From Aquabacterium sp. CECT 9606 (GTDB lineage: Bacteria; Pseudomonadota; Gammaproteobacteria; Burkholderiales; Burkholderiaceae_C): a stretch of DNA of 64,000 nt. The notes under the pieces are model-generated. The model saw nothing but the letters and a program-made list of their open reading frames with translations, ran no database searches and had not been told where the DNA came from. The translations under genes were made by a program, and so were the position numbers. Every line of letters begins with the position of its first letter. Position 1 is the first letter of the stretch. Location of the stretch: positions 1 to 64,000 of the forward strand of contig NZ_CAKKNB010000005.1 in assembly GCF_918741295.1 (NCBI RefSeq). Direction: 5' to 3'. Positions 25,283 through 34,430 of this stretch are shown piece by piece.

Positions 25283-25828
25283 ATGAAAACTCGCCAAGTG
25301 ACGCTTCTCAGCGGTCAAACCTTTCAAGTTCCCCAAGGCATCCAGCGGATCGACTCCACGTCGACCCACGGGTGGCAAGTCCGGTACCAAGGCACCAAAT
25401 TCTTTTCGGATGGCCCGAATGGCTCACCGGGGCAGTCGCTGGTCAATGCGATGCGTGAATTGCTCGCCCGCATCACCACCATGCCCGTGTCATCGGCCCT
25501 GAGCCGCGGGCCCAGTGCGCACAAAACCACGGACCTGCCTTCTGGCATCTCTGGCCCCATCGTGCGAGAGCGCCCTGGCCGGGCCATGACGGCCGAGTTG
25601 TCGGTGCTGCTGCCGCGCTTTGGGCGCAGTGCGCTGAACAAGAAGATCTACATTGGCAGCCAGAACACCTACACACCTGAAAGGTACGTTCAGGCGCTGG
25701 CCAGAGGCATTGAAATGCGCGCCCAGGCCATGGCGCTCTACGCTCAGGGTGAAGAGAAGGCCCGCAAGGTACTTGCAACGCAACTGCGTTCGCAGATCAA
25801 CTCGCTCCGTTCTGGCGCAACACGCTGA
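25283..25828 (+). CDS. Hypothetical protein, 181 aa
   Basis: I do not recognise this protein. It is basic and soluble, with an N-terminal beta-rich stretch (VTLLSGQTFQVPQGIQRID), a central segment FSDGPNGSPGQSLVNAM, and a helical C-terminus (QALARGIEMRAQAMALYAQG). There is no signal peptide or membrane segment. A good Shine-Dalgarno (AGGGAGG at 25253) is too far from the ATG but well placed for an in-frame start about 15-20 nt upstream, so the start may be earlier. It converges with the DUF421 gene, overlapping it by 32 bp. Confidence 0.6.
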   Translation: MKTRQVTLLSGQTFQVPQGIQRIDSTSTHGWQVRYQGTKFFSDGPNGSPGQSLVNAMRELLARITTMPVSSALSRGPSAHKTTDLPSGISGPIVRERPGRAMTAELSVLLPRFGRSALNKKIYIGSQNTYTPERYVQALARGIEMRAQAMALYAQGEEKARKVLATQLRSQINSLRSGATR

Positions 25829-26294
25829 TCTTGCCGTCGCCTTCCATGTAGGCGTGCTTGACGTGCTGGACTTCTTCGACGCCTTGCTTGCGCAGCTCGC
25901 TCATCAGGTCATCAACACTGAGGAACTCCTGGCGCAAATGGCGGTGGATGATCTGTCCGTGGCGGATGAGCGGAAGCTTGGGGGCTTGAAGCAAGTTGTG
26001 AACCGCTTTGAACCGAAACGCCGCCCAGTCCAGCAGGTAGTTCCAGGCCACGATGCTGCCCACCAGCACCATGCCGTCGGCCACCGTTTTGTACTCGCCA
26101 GCCATGGCGTTTTGTGAGGCGTCGGCCACAATGACCAGCAGCAGGATGTCGGAGATGGCGATGGAGCCCACGTCTCGCCGCAAAATGAACCTGAAGATCA
26201 GGAACAGGAACCAGTACATGAGTGAGCCCCGGACAATGAGCTCCAGGGGCGGCATGGAGAAGGTGAAAAGTTTCACCCAATCATCGGCATTCAT
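25797..26294 (-). CDS. DUF421 family membrane protein (YetF-like)
   Basis: The product is about 165 aa. It has membrane helices at about 22-38 and two more between 45 and 85 (SIAISDILLLVIVADASQNA). A cytoplasmic domain follows with KLPLIRHGQIIHRHLRQEFLS, the YcaP/YetF (DUF421) C-terminal fold. The family has no firmly assigned role. I chose the ATG at 26294 because family members begin with a similar short N-terminus before the first helix. The last 32 bp are antisense to the convergent neighbour. Confidence 0.85.
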   Translation of the reverse strand: MNADDWVKLFTFSMPPLELIVRGSLMYWFLFLIFRFILRRDVGSIAISDILLLVIVADASQNAMAGEYKTVADGMVLVGSIVAWNYLLDWAAFRFKAVHNLLQAPKLPLIRHGQIIHRHLRQEFLSVDDLMSELRKQGVEEVQHVKHAYMEGDGKISVLRQNGAS

Positions 26295-26365
26295 CACGGG
26301 TTTGATCCCCTTGTAGGTCGTGTTTTTAAAGAGCAAACCCCGTGCCGGCGACTGGAGCGGCCGGG

Positions 26366-26394
26366 TTGCCACCAGGGGCCCGCCCTGCAATAAT
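26366..26394 (+). promoter_or_regulatory. Candidate promoter of the copper-resistance run
   Basis: TTGCCA (26366-26371) and AATAAT (26389-26394) are separated by 17 bp. The expected transcription start is within a few bases of the ATG at 26404, and no ribosome site is visible there, so the first message may be leaderless. This is weak evidence from a single site. Confidence 0.35.
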
Positions 26395-26403
26395 CAACAC
26401 TGA

Positions 26404-26766
26404 ATGACCAAGTTGCTCAAAATCCTCCTTGTTTGGCTTTGCGTTCTGTCGCTCCCTGTTCAGGGCTTGGCGGCAGTCACCAAGCTTTCTTGCGGGAGTT
26501 CACATCACCACCTGGTGAAGGCGCCGCATGCCGGCCATGGTGCGGGTGCTGATCACGCCAAGGAGCATGCCAAAGCTCACGCCAGTGCCGCTGACAAATG
26601 CAGCGTTTGCGCTTCATGTTGCACGGGCCTTGGCTTGGTCTCCACGGTCGGCCATTGGCCGCCGGTCTCTCAGCAACACGCGGCCTTGATCGCGACCTTG
26701 CAGCTGCCCTTGCCCTCTTTCGTTCCAGAGGGGCTGGAGCGACCACCCAGATCCACCCTCGCTTGA
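26404..26766 (+). CDS. Small secreted His/Cys-rich protein of the copper cluster
   Basis: The 120-aa protein has a signal-like hydrophobic start (LLKILLVWLCVLSLPVQGLA), then a His-rich stretch (SSHHHLVKAPHAGHGAG and DHAKEHAKAHA) and a cysteine motif CSVCASCC near residue 66. A hydrophobic tail follows. The layout is like the small DUF2946/CopL-type proteins found ahead of copper-resistance operons, with His and Cys as likely Cu ligands. This is by analogy and context; I see no full family match. Confidence 0.65.
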   Translation: MTKLLKILLVWLCVLSLPVQGLAAVTKLSCGSSHHHLVKAPHAGHGAGADHAKEHAKAHASAADKCSVCASCCTGLGLVSTVGHWPPVSQQHAALIATLQLPLPSFVPEGLERPPRSTLA

Positions 26767-26840
26767 CCACCTGACGTCGTGTGTGCGCCGCGTCCTCATG
26801 CGCGCGCGTTTGCTTCAAGTCTTGTTCTGCGAGGTTTCCC

Positions 26841-27152
26841 ATGTTCACTTCATCCCGGGCGCATGCCTGGTCGACCGTCGCTGCCCTGGTGGGGAGTGCG
26901 GCCATGGCGCTGTGTGCGCTGCCGGCCCAAGCCGCGCCGACATCGGCTGATCCCGCCGACCCCCAAACCACCGTGCCCCCCCTGGTCTATCAGTCGCCCT
27001 TTGCAGGCGTTCGCACGCTGAGCGAAGGGGCTGTCGGCGATTGGCGGAAAGCCAATGAGCGCCTTCTGACTCCTGGTGTTGCACGCGCTGCGTCGGCCCC
27101 CGCAGAAGCCAAACCCGACCCGCATGCCGGGCATTCACACCCTGGCAAGTGA
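26841..27152 (+). CDS. Small secreted protein of the copper cluster, unknown function
   Basis: The 103-aa product begins MFTSSRAHAWSTVAALVG after GAGG, with a signal peptide ending near PAQAA. Mature features are PLVYQSPFAGVRTLSEGAVG, DWRKANERL and a His-containing end (DPHAGHSH). Similar short proteins occur between the small His-rich protein and the TolC gene in copper loci, but I know no named family. The final histidines may bind copper. Its stop is 8 bp before the TolC start. Confidence 0.6.
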   Translation: MFTSSRAHAWSTVAALVGSAAMALCALPAQAAPTSADPADPQTTVPPLVYQSPFAGVRTLSEGAVGDWRKANERLLTPGVARAASAPAEAKPDPHAGHSHPGK

Positions 27153-27159
27153 GGCGGTT

Positions 27160-28551
27160 ATGAAGATACCCATGACAGGAAGACGCCTGACCCAAGCGGT
27201 GCTGATGGCGTCCGCTTTGACGTTGGGCGGATGCGCCAGTTTTTCCAACGATGGTGGCTTTGGCGAAGTTCAACGAATCACCAAGAGCCACACCGGCCTG
27301 GATGCCGGTTGGCACAAGACCGATGTGGAGTTCAGTGCTGCGCGGCAGCGCGTGGCAGAGTTGCTCGCCAAGCCCTTGTCGGTGGACGACGCGGTGCAGG
27401 TGGCGTTGCTCAACCACCGAGGGTTGCAGGCCTCGTACTCTGAACTGGGCATCTCTGAAGCCGATCTGGTTCAGGCTTCGCGGTTGCCCAATCCGCGCTT
27501 GTCCTTTGGCCGCTCTGCGCGTGGTGCCGAGCGCGAAATCGACCGTGGCTTCCACGTCGACCTGACGCGCCTGTTGTTGGCACCGTTGGTGTCCGGGATT
27601 GAGGCTCGGCGCTTTGAGCAAGCCCGCCGGCTGGCAGCACTGGAAACGCTTTCAGTGGCTTCTCAGGCGCGCAAGGCCTGGTTCCAGGCCGTGGCGGCTG
27701 ACGAGTCCTTGCGCTACACGCAAGAAGTGCTCAAGGCCGCGGATGCAGGAGAGGAGCTGGCGTCCAGAATGGCCCAGGCCGGCAACTGGAGCCGCCTTGA
27801 CCATGCACGCGAGCAGAGCTTTTACGCCGATGCCGCGCTCAACGTGGCCAGGGCCACGCAAGCCCAGAGATCCGCCCGCGAACGGCTGACCCGCCTGATG
27901 GGCTTGTGGGGCGATCAAACTCAGTTTGCGTTGCCGCCGCGTTTGCCCGAGCTACCCGCCACGCCAGACGAGTACCAAGACATCGAACAGCATGCCGTGG
28001 ACCAAAGGCTGGACCTCCAAGCCTTGCGGTCACAGACCCAAAGCCTGGCCAGCAATTTGGGTCTGAGCAAAGTCACCCGGGTGATCAACGTGCTGGAGGT
28101 AGGGGCCACCCGCAACTCCTTCAGCGATTCGCCAACCACCGAGCGCGGCTACGACATCAGCCTGGAAATCCCATTGTTCGATTGGGGCGGCGCCCGTGTG
28201 GCCAAGGCCGAGGCAGTGTACATGCAGTCGGTCAATCAACTGGCGCAAGCCGCGATCGAGGCGCGGTCCGAGGTGCGCGAGGCCTACCTGGGTTACCGCA
28301 GCAGCCACGATGTGGCCCGCCACTACCGCGATGAGATCGTGCCGCTGCGCAAGCGCATCTCCGAAGAAAACCAGCTGCGCTACAACGGCATGTTCATCAG
28401 CGTGTTTGATCTGTTGGCCGATGCCCGCGAGCAGATCACCGCGGTCAATGGCTACATCGACGCCTTGCGCGATTTCTGGCTGGCCCAAAGCGATTTGCAG
28501 ATGGCCATGATTGGCCAACCCAAGATGACAAGCGATGGGAGGCAACCATGA
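27160..28551 (+). CDS. TolC-family outer-membrane channel lipoprotein (copper cluster)
   Basis: The 463-aa protein has a lipoprotein signal (SALTLGGCAS, lipid Cys about 23). Two OEP repeats form the alpha-barrel with coiled-coil stretches (for example EADLVQASRLPNPRLSFG near residue 100 and REAYLGYRSSHDVARHYRDE near 395). Such proteins normally pair with an RND or ABC pump and a periplasmic adaptor, but neither is encoded here. Its stop overlaps the start of the multicopper oxidase as ATGA, pointing to joint function in copper handling at the outer membrane. Confidence 0.88.
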   Translation: MKIPMTGRRLTQAVLMASALTLGGCASFSNDGGFGEVQRITKSHTGLDAGWHKTDVEFSAARQRVAELLAKPLSVDDAVQVALLNHRGLQASYSELGISEADLVQASRLPNPRLSFGRSARGAEREIDRGFHVDLTRLLLAPLVSGIEARRFEQARRLAALETLSVASQARKAWFQAVAADESLRYTQEVLKAADAGEELASRMAQAGNWSRLDHAREQSFYADAALNVARATQAQRSARERLTRLMGLWGDQTQFALPPRLPELPATPDEYQDIEQHAVDQRLDLQALRSQTQSLASNLGLSKVTRVINVLEVGATRNSFSDSPTTERGYDISLEIPLFDWGGARVAKAEAVYMQSVNQLAQAAIEARSEVREAYLGYRSSHDVARHYRDEIVPLRKRISEENQLRYNGMFISVFDLLADAREQITAVNGYIDALRDFWLAQSDLQMAMIGQPKMTSDGRQP

Positions 28552-29933
28552 GTTCCAGAAGAAGTTTTCTGCAGGCCTTGGGCCTGACGGGCGGTGCGGT
28601 AGCGGCCGCCACGGTCAGCCGCGTGGCCATGGCGGCCTTGCCCGAACCGGTCATTCAAACATCGCCCGACACCATGGCGCCCTTGCTGCCGCCCACTGGC
28701 CGGCCATACAACCCGGTGGTCACGCTCAATGGCTGGACCCTGCCGTGGCGGATGAACCAGGGCGTCAAGGAGTTTCACCTGGTGGCTGAGCCTGTGGTGC
28801 GCGAAATGGCACCCGGAATGAAGGCGCACCTGTGGGGCTACAACGGGCAGTCGCCTGGGCCCACGATCGAGGTGGTCGAAGGTGACCGCGTGCGCATCTT
28901 TGTGACCAATAAACTGCCCGAGCACACGACCATGCACTGGCATGGCCAGCGTTTGCCCAATGGCATGGACGGCGTTGGCGGATTGACGCAACCCACCATC
29001 AAGCCAGGCAAGACCTTTGTCTACGAGTTCGTGGCGCGTCGCCCCGGCACCTTCATGTACCACCCTCACGCCGACGAGATGGTGCAAATGGCCATGGGCA
29101 TGATGGGCTTTTGGGTCACACACCCCAAAGGCAAGCACCCCTTGATCGACGACGTGCAGCGCGACTACTGTTTTTTGCTGAACTCGTACGACATTGACCC
29201 GGGCAGTTACACACCCAAGATCATGACCATGCTGGACCAGAACCTGTGGACCTGGAACAGCCGGATGTTCCCGGGCATCGACCCCTTGGTGGCACGCCAG
29301 CACGACAAGGTGCGCATCCGCATTGGCAACCTGACCATGACCAACCACCCCATTCACTTGCATGGACACGAGTTCACCATCACTGGCACCGATGGTGGCC
29401 CCACGCCCAAGTCCACCCGCTGGCCTGAGGTCACCACGGACGTGGCCGTGGGCCAGATGCGGCAGTTGGAGTTCGTGGCCGATGAAGAAGGCGATTGGGC
29501 TTTGCATTGCCACAAGAGCCACCACACCATGAACGCGATGGGCCATGCCATTCCCACCATGATCGGTGTGGACCACCGGGATGTCTCACGCCGCATCACG
29601 CAGTTGATCCCGGACTACATGGTGATGGGTGAGCGGGGCATGGCCGACATGGCGCAAATGGAGATGCCTTTGCCTGACAACACCGTGCCCATGATGACGG
29701 GCCAAGGCCCGCACGGCTCGGTGGAGATGGGCGGGATGTTCTCGATGGTCAAGGTGCGCAGGGACCAGAAGGCGGGCGACTACAAGGACCCAGGCTGGTT
29801 CAAGCCACCCGCCGGGTCAATGGCCTACGAATGGACCGGCCCGCTGGCGCAGCCTGCACGGCAGACAGACCAAGCCTCGGCGCCCCAGCTTGAGATGTCA
29901 GTGCGCAAGCCGGCCGGGCACGAAGGTCACTGA
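28548..29933 (+). CDS. Periplasmic multicopper oxidase, Tat-exported
   Basis: The 461-aa protein begins with a twin-arginine signal (SSRRSFLQALGLTGG) cleaved near VAMA. It has the four copper-site motifs: HWHGQ (about residue 127), HPHAD (about 170), HPIHLHGHEF (about 270) and HCHKSHHTMNAMG (about 322), which includes the type-1 Cys-His pair and type 2/3 histidines. Met-rich segments after 340 (MADMAQMEM) suggest cuprous-ion binding. It probably oxidises Cu(I) in the periplasm. It is coupled to the TolC-like gene. Confidence 0.93.
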   Translation: MSSRRSFLQALGLTGGAVAAATVSRVAMAALPEPVIQTSPDTMAPLLPPTGRPYNPVVTLNGWTLPWRMNQGVKEFHLVAEPVVREMAPGMKAHLWGYNGQSPGPTIEVVEGDRVRIFVTNKLPEHTTMHWHGQRLPNGMDGVGGLTQPTIKPGKTFVYEFVARRPGTFMYHPHADEMVQMAMGMMGFWVTHPKGKHPLIDDVQRDYCFLLNSYDIDPGSYTPKIMTMLDQNLWTWNSRMFPGIDPLVARQHDKVRIRIGNLTMTNHPIHLHGHEFTITGTDGGPTPKSTRWPEVTTDVAVGQMRQLEFVADEEGDWALHCHKSHHTMNAMGHAIPTMIGVDHRDVSRRITQLIPDYMVMGERGMADMAQMEMPLPDNTVPMMTGQGPHGSVEMGGMFSMVKVRRDQKAGDYKDPGWFKPPAGSMAYEWTGPLAQPARQTDQASAPQLEMSVRKPAGHEGH

Positions 29934-30118
29934 ACCGGGTAGCCGGCTTCGGCCAGCGCGGCCGCGATGGCCGCGCGTTGCAGTGAGGTCTCGACGGTAA
30001 CCTGGTGCTGGGCCAGGTTCACCTGCACCTTGGCTTGGGCGTCCACCGACTGCACAGCTTCGGTCACGGCCTTGATGCAATGGCCGCAGCTCATGGACGG
30101 AATCTGGAATTCAAACAT
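29927..30118 (-). CDS. copZ: Copper chaperone, heavy-metal-associated domain
   Basis: The 63-aa product, begun at the ATG at 30118, is a single HMA domain with MSCGHC (residues about 9-14) and the ending AALAEAGYPVQ. It should carry Cu(I) to the CopA ATPase. The frame extends to 30151, but family members begin MxEFxIP like this one. It is divergent from copA with a CueR-type promoter, and its 3' end overlaps the multicopper oxidase gene by 7 bp on the opposite strand. Confidence 0.88.
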   Translation of the reverse strand: MFEFQIPSMSCGHCIKAVTEAVQSVDAQAKVQVNLAQHQVTVETSLQRAAIAAALAEAGYPVQ

Positions 30119-30151
30119 CGTGGTACCTCTCAAACGATTGATCAGGCTCAA

Positions 30152-30182
30152 ACTGTCGGGCTTCCCACGATGGTAAGGTCAA
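30152..30182 (-). promoter_or_regulatory. CueR-type promoter of copZ
   Basis: On the minus strand TTGACC and GACAGT are separated by 19 bp (30158-30176). That spacer includes TTACCATCGTGGGAAG, a dyad resembling known CueR sites (CCTTACC/GGGAAGG-like). The overlong spacer is the hallmark of MerR-family activated promoters. Confidence 0.75.
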
Positions 30183-30207
30183 GCGGAGGGTCTTAGACAG
30201 CCGGTTC

Positions 30208-30238
30208 TTGACCTTCCCATCATGGGAAGCTTTAAAGT
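30208..30238 (+). promoter_or_regulatory. CueR-type promoter of copA
   Basis: TTGACC (30208-30213) and TAAAGT (30233-30238) are separated by 19 bp, which holds the dyad TTCCCATCATGGGAA. The same architecture is read the other way for copZ, so two back-to-back copies of a CueR site lie between the divergent genes. The likely activator is encoded at 32498-32899. Confidence 0.8.
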
Positions 30239-30272
30239 GGTCGCGTTGATTCTTCTGAAGAAAGACTTTGCC

Positions 30273-32501
30273 ATGAGCGCGCCACCTGTTGCCTCTGCTT
30301 CCGCGATGCCATTGCATGAGTGGACCATGTCGATCGAAGGCATGAGTTGCGCTTCGTGCGTGGGTCGTGTCGAGCGGGCTTTGAGCAAAGTGCCTGGCGT
30401 GACGTCGGCCGAGGTGAATCTGGCCACCGAGATGGCCACGGTGCAGGCCAGCCAAAATGACGTGGGCTTGCCCGCCTTGGTGGCCGCAGTCGAGAAAGCC
30501 GGCTACACAGCGCACCCGGTCGAGCCGGAGGCGGCGCCAGCCCCCCCCGCGCCTCAACCTTGGGCGCCCGACTGGTGGCCCATTGCTGTGGCCGCCGCCT
30601 TGTCCATGCCCCTGGTCCTGCCGATGATCGGGATGCTGTTTGGCCAGCAGTGGATGTTGAACGGTTGGCTGCAACTGGCCTTGGCCACACCCGTCCAGTT
30701 CTGGTTGGGCGCGCGCTTCTACGTCGCGGGCTGGAAGGCCGTGCGGGCTGGCTCGGGCAACATGGACTTGCTGGTGGCCCTGGGCACTTCGGCGGGCTAC
30801 GGGTTGAGTTTGTACATGCTCTTGCGCCATGGGGGGCACGACATGCCCCATTTGTACTTCGAGGCGTCGGCCGTGGTGATCACGCTGGTCATGCTGGGCA
30901 AGTGGCTGGAGGCGCGGGCCAAGCACCAGACCACCGAAGCCATCCGCGCGCTCAATGCGCTGCGCCCGGACACGGCCCGCGTGCGCCGGGGTGGGCGAGA
31001 CCTTGAGCTGCCCGTGGCGCAGGTTCGTGTCAACGATATCGTGGTCATCCGCCCGGGCGAGCGTGTGCCGCTGGATGGCGAGGTGACCGAAGGCAGCAGC
31101 GAGGTGGATGAGTCACTCATCACGGGCGAAAGCCTGCCCGTGGCCAAGCACGAGGGCAACCGCGTCACCGGCGGATCGGTCAACGGGCAAGGCTTGTTGA
31201 TGGTGCGCACGACCGCGGTGGGGGCCGAGTCCACCTTGTCGCGCATCGTCCGTCTGGTTGAGTCTGCGCAGGCCAGGAAGGCGCCCATCCAAAGGCTGGT
31301 GGACCAGGTCAGCGCAGTCTTTGTGCCGGTGGTGATTGGCATCGCCATGATCACATTGCTGGCCTGGGGCCTGGGCACGGGCGAGTGGGAGGGTGCCATC
31401 TTGAACGCCGTGGCGGTGTTGGTCATCGCCTGCCCTTGTGCTTTGGGTTTGGCCACGCCCACGGCCATCATGGCAGGCACGGGTGTCGCGGCACGCCATG
31501 GCATCCTCATCAAAGACGCCGAGGCCCTGGAGGTGGCGCACGCGATCAAGCTGGTCGCCTTTGACAAGACCGGAACACTCACCGAGGGCAAGCCCCGCTT
31601 GGTCGCCTGGGAAGCTGCCAGCGGCAGTCCGGCCGAGCTTCTGACCGACAGCGCGGCCATCCAGGCCGGCAGCGAGCACCCATTGGCCCACGCCGTTTTG
31701 CAGGCTGCGCAAGAGGAGGGCGCCCCGGTGGTTGCCGCCCATGAGGTCCGGGCACTCGCGGGCCGAGGCGTGGCCGCGCTCGTGGGCGGGCGAGACCTCA
31801 GGCTGGGCAGCACCCGCCTGATGCAAGAGCTGGGCGTTGAGCTGCATGCATTGCAGGAGCGGGCCGAGGAGTTACAACAACAAGGACGCACGGTCTCCTG
31901 GGTGGCCGATGTCACCGACCCTGGCCGGCCGCTGTTGCGAGGCTTGCTGGCTTTTGGCGACACGGTCAAAGCCTCGGCCGGTCGAGCGATTTCGCGCCTG
32001 CACGAGCACGGCGTGCGCACCGTGCTGCTCACCGGCGACAACCGTGGCAGTGCCCAAGCCGTGGGCCAGCAACTGGGCATTGACGAAATCCGTGCCGAGG
32101 TCTTGCCGGAAGACAAGGCCTCCATCGTGGCTGAGCTCAAGGCCACAGGCTTGCGTGTGGCCATGGTGGGCGATGGCATCAACGATGCCCCAGCCCTGGC
32201 CGCTGCGGATGTGGGCATCGCCATGTCCACGGGCACCGACGTGGCCATGCACGCGGCGGGCATCACCCTGATGCGCGGCGACCCCGCCTTGGTGTTCGAC
32301 GCCATCGACATCTCTCGGCGCACCTACGCCAAGATCCGCCAGAACCTGTTCTGGGCGTTCGTGTACAACCTGGTGGGCATTCCGCTGGCCGCCATGGGCT
32401 TGCTCAACCCGGTGATCGCTGGTGCGGCCATGGCGTTCAGCAGCGTGAGCGTGGTCACCAATGCCTTGATGCTGCGCCGCTGGAAAGGAAGCTCTACATG
32501 A
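30273..32501 (+). CDS. copA: Cu(I)-exporting P1B-type ATPase
   Basis: The 742-aa membrane pump (from the ATG at 30273) has one N-terminal HMA domain with MSCASC (residues 24-29) and six to eight helices with the CPC motif at 387-389 (ACPCALGLA). The phosphorylation site DKTGT is at Asp431, the SEHPLA histidine-proline motif near 475, and the hinge GDGIND at 633-638. Conserved Asn/Tyr-like helices near the end are typical of the Cu(I) subgroup. Only one HMA domain is present, fewer than in E. coli CopA. It overlaps cueR by 4 bp. Confidence 0.96.
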   Translation: MSAPPVASASAMPLHEWTMSIEGMSCASCVGRVERALSKVPGVTSAEVNLATEMATVQASQNDVGLPALVAAVEKAGYTAHPVEPEAAPAPPAPQPWAPDWWPIAVAAALSMPLVLPMIGMLFGQQWMLNGWLQLALATPVQFWLGARFYVAGWKAVRAGSGNMDLLVALGTSAGYGLSLYMLLRHGGHDMPHLYFEASAVVITLVMLGKWLEARAKHQTTEAIRALNALRPDTARVRRGGRDLELPVAQVRVNDIVVIRPGERVPLDGEVTEGSSEVDESLITGESLPVAKHEGNRVTGGSVNGQGLLMVRTTAVGAESTLSRIVRLVESAQARKAPIQRLVDQVSAVFVPVVIGIAMITLLAWGLGTGEWEGAILNAVAVLVIACPCALGLATPTAIMAGTGVAARHGILIKDAEALEVAHAIKLVAFDKTGTLTEGKPRLVAWEAASGSPAELLTDSAAIQAGSEHPLAHAVLQAAQEEGAPVVAAHEVRALAGRGVAALVGGRDLRLGSTRLMQELGVELHALQERAEELQQQGRTVSWVADVTDPGRPLLRGLLAFGDTVKASAGRAISRLHEHGVRTVLLTGDNRGSAQAVGQQLGIDEIRAEVLPEDKASIVAELKATGLRVAMVGDGINDAPALAAADVGIAMSTGTDVAMHAAGITLMRGDPALVFDAIDISRRTYAKIRQNLFWAFVYNLVGIPLAAMGLLNPVIAGAAMAFSSVSVVTNALMLRRWKGSST

Positions 32502-32899
32502 GCGCTGAAACCTTGAACATCGGCCAGGCGGCGGCGCAGTCTGGCGTCTCGGCCAAGATGGTGCGTTACTACGAATCGCTGGGTTTGCTGCCCAAGGTGG
32601 CGCGAACACAAGCCGGTTACCGGCAATACGGCGAGCGTGAGGTGCACACCTTGCGCTTCATCAAGCATTCGCGGCAACTGGGCTTTGGCATGGCCGAGGT
32701 GGCCGAGCTGCTCAAGCTCTGGCAGAACCGCAAGCGATCGAGTGCCGACGTCAAGCGCATTGCCTTGGCCCATGTGGCCGATCTGGACCGGCGCATGCGC
32801 GAGATGGCCGACATGAAGCGCACCCTGGAGCGACTGGCGCAGTGTTGCCACGGCGACAGCCGGCCCGACTGCCCCATCCTGGACGAGCTGGCCGATTAG
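32498..32899 (+). CDS. cueR: MerR-family copper regulator (CueR type)
   Basis: The 133-aa protein has the N-terminal MerR helix-turn-helix ([20 protein letters not shown]), a dimerisation helix, and C-terminal cysteines C116, C117 and C125. The C117-x7-C125 spacing equals the copper-binding C112/C120 pair of E. coli CueR. It should twist the 19-bp-spaced promoters of copA and copZ in response to Cu(I). ATGA overlap with copA places it in the operon it activates. Confidence 0.93.
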   Translation: MSAETLNIGQAAAQSGVSAKMVRYYESLGLLPKVARTQAGYRQYGEREVHTLRFIKHSRQLGFGMAEVAELLKLWQNRKRSSADVKRIALAHVADLDRRMREMADMKRTLERLAQCCHGDSRPDCPILDELAD

Positions 32900-34245
32900 C
32901 GTAGCCAGGTGGTGGCCAGGCCAACGGCGGCACACAAGCCCAGCAAGGGCATGACGCCCAGCTTGAAGCGGAACAAGGCCACGCCTGCGCCGAGTGCAAT
33001 CACGACCGAGCCCCAATCAAAGCGCCCATTCAGACCTTGGGGCCACAGCACGTGGTAGGCAAAAAACATGGCCAGGTTCAGGATCACGCCGACCACGGCC
33101 GCCGTGATGGCCGTCAGCGGGGCGGTGAACTTCAGCTGGCCATGCGTCGACTCGATCAAGGGACCGCCCGCCAGGATGAAGATGAAAGAGGGCAGGAAGG
33201 TGAAGAAGGTCACCACGGTGGCCGCCGTCGCCCCAGCCAGCATCAGGCTGTCGGGCCCGAACACCTGCTGAGTCCAGGCGCCCACAAACCCGACAAACGC
33301 CACCACCATGATCAATGGGCCGGGCGTGGTCTCGCCCAAGGCCAGGCCGTCGATCATCTGGGGACCTGTCAGCCAGTGGTAGTGCTCCACCGCGCCTTGG
33401 TACACATAAGGCAGCACGGCATAGGCGCCGCCAAAGGTGAGCAGGGCGGCCTTGGTGAAGAACCAGCCCATCTGCGTGAGTGTGCCTGCCATGCCTTGGG
33501 TGAATAGCAGCAGGGCCATCGCGCCAGTCCACAGCGCCAAGCCGATGACCAGCACCCGGACCAGGTGGCCCCGTGTGAAGCGCGCGTGGGTCGGCGTTGG
33601 CGTGTCGTCATCGATCAAGGCGGGTCCATAACCCTGTTGGGCTGAACCGTGTCCACCACCCACGGCAAAGATCCGAGGTGCCACCCGGCCGCCGAGGTGC
33701 CCGATGACGGCGGCCGCCAACACAATCAGGGGGAAGGGTGCCTGCAGCGCAAAGATGGCCACGAAGGAAGCCGCTGCGATGGCCCACAACCATCCGTTCT
33801 TCAAGGCCCGCGTGCCGATGCGGTGGGCCGCGTGCACGACCAGGGCCGTCACCGCCGGTTTGATGCCGTAAAAGATGCCCGCCACCACCGGCACTTGGCC
33901 AAACGCCACATAGACCCAGGACAGGGCGCCCAGGATGAACAGCGAGGGCAGCACGAACAAGGCACCAGCCACGATGCCACCCCAGGTGCGGTGCATCAGC
34001 CAGCCGATGTAGGTGGCCAGTTGCTGGGCTTCCGGACCGGGTAACAGCATGCAGTAGTTCAGCGCGTGCAGGAAGCGCTTCTCGCTGATCCAGCGGCGGC
34101 GCTCGACCAGCTCGGTGTGCATGATGGCGATCTGACCAGCCGGTCCGCCAAAGCTGATGAAGCCCAGCTTGAGCCAGAAGCGGAAGGCCTCCCAGAAGGA
34201 GATGGGAGCAGGGCGGGTGGCGCTGGTGCGGGTGGTCTCGGTCAT
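32896..34245 (-). CDS. chrA: Chromate transporter ChrA
   Basis: The 449-aa protein has two homologous CHR domains of about six helices each: FWLKLGFISFGGPAGQIAIM with LLPGPEAQQLATYIG in the first, and the LTFGGAYAVLPYVY and LGETTPGPLIMVVAFVG repeats in the second. It is the full-length (long) ChrA form that extrudes chromate. Its stop converges on cueR with 4 bp overlap. The nearby copper genes make this a metal-resistance block, but regulation by CueR is unlikely since it reads the other way. Confidence 0.92.
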   Translation of the reverse strand: MTETTRTSATRPAPISFWEAFRFWLKLGFISFGGPAGQIAIMHTELVERRRWISEKRFLHALNYCMLLPGPEAQQLATYIGWLMHRTWGGIVAGALFVLPSLFILGALSWVYVAFGQVPVVAGIFYGIKPAVTALVVHAAHRIGTRALKNGWLWAIAAASFVAIFALQAPFPLIVLAAAVIGHLGGRVAPRIFAVGGGHGSAQQGYGPALIDDDTPTPTHARFTRGHLVRVLVIGLALWTGAMALLLFTQGMAGTLTQMGWFFTKAALLTFGGAYAVLPYVYQGAVEHYHWLTGPQMIDGLALGETTPGPLIMVVAFVGFVGAWTQQVFGPDSLMLAGATAATVVTFFTFLPSFIFILAGGPLIESTHGQLKFTAPLTAITAAVVGVILNLAMFFAYHVLWPQGLNGRFDWGSVVIALGAGVALFRFKLGVMPLLGLCAAVGLATTWLR

Positions 34246-34430
34246 GCTGGAAGTCTAGATCTCCTGGTGCTGACAACGAATCGGTCCGCCGTTGTGTTTT
34301 GCCGTGGCGGCTGTCAATTGAATGGGCGTTGATATACCATCGGCCCGACCTCACGGGTGCTCGGGAGGACTGCTGCGCCTGTGAGCCCACGCAGCCTTGC
34401 GAAATCACCATTTCAAAAGGGATCGTTGCC

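Noticed and set aside
25272..25286. Five-codon frame ATG-CAG-CCC-TCA-TGA overlapping the start of the 181-aa gene
   Set aside because: It is more simply explained by a slightly earlier in-frame start of that gene; five codons cannot be supported as a leader.
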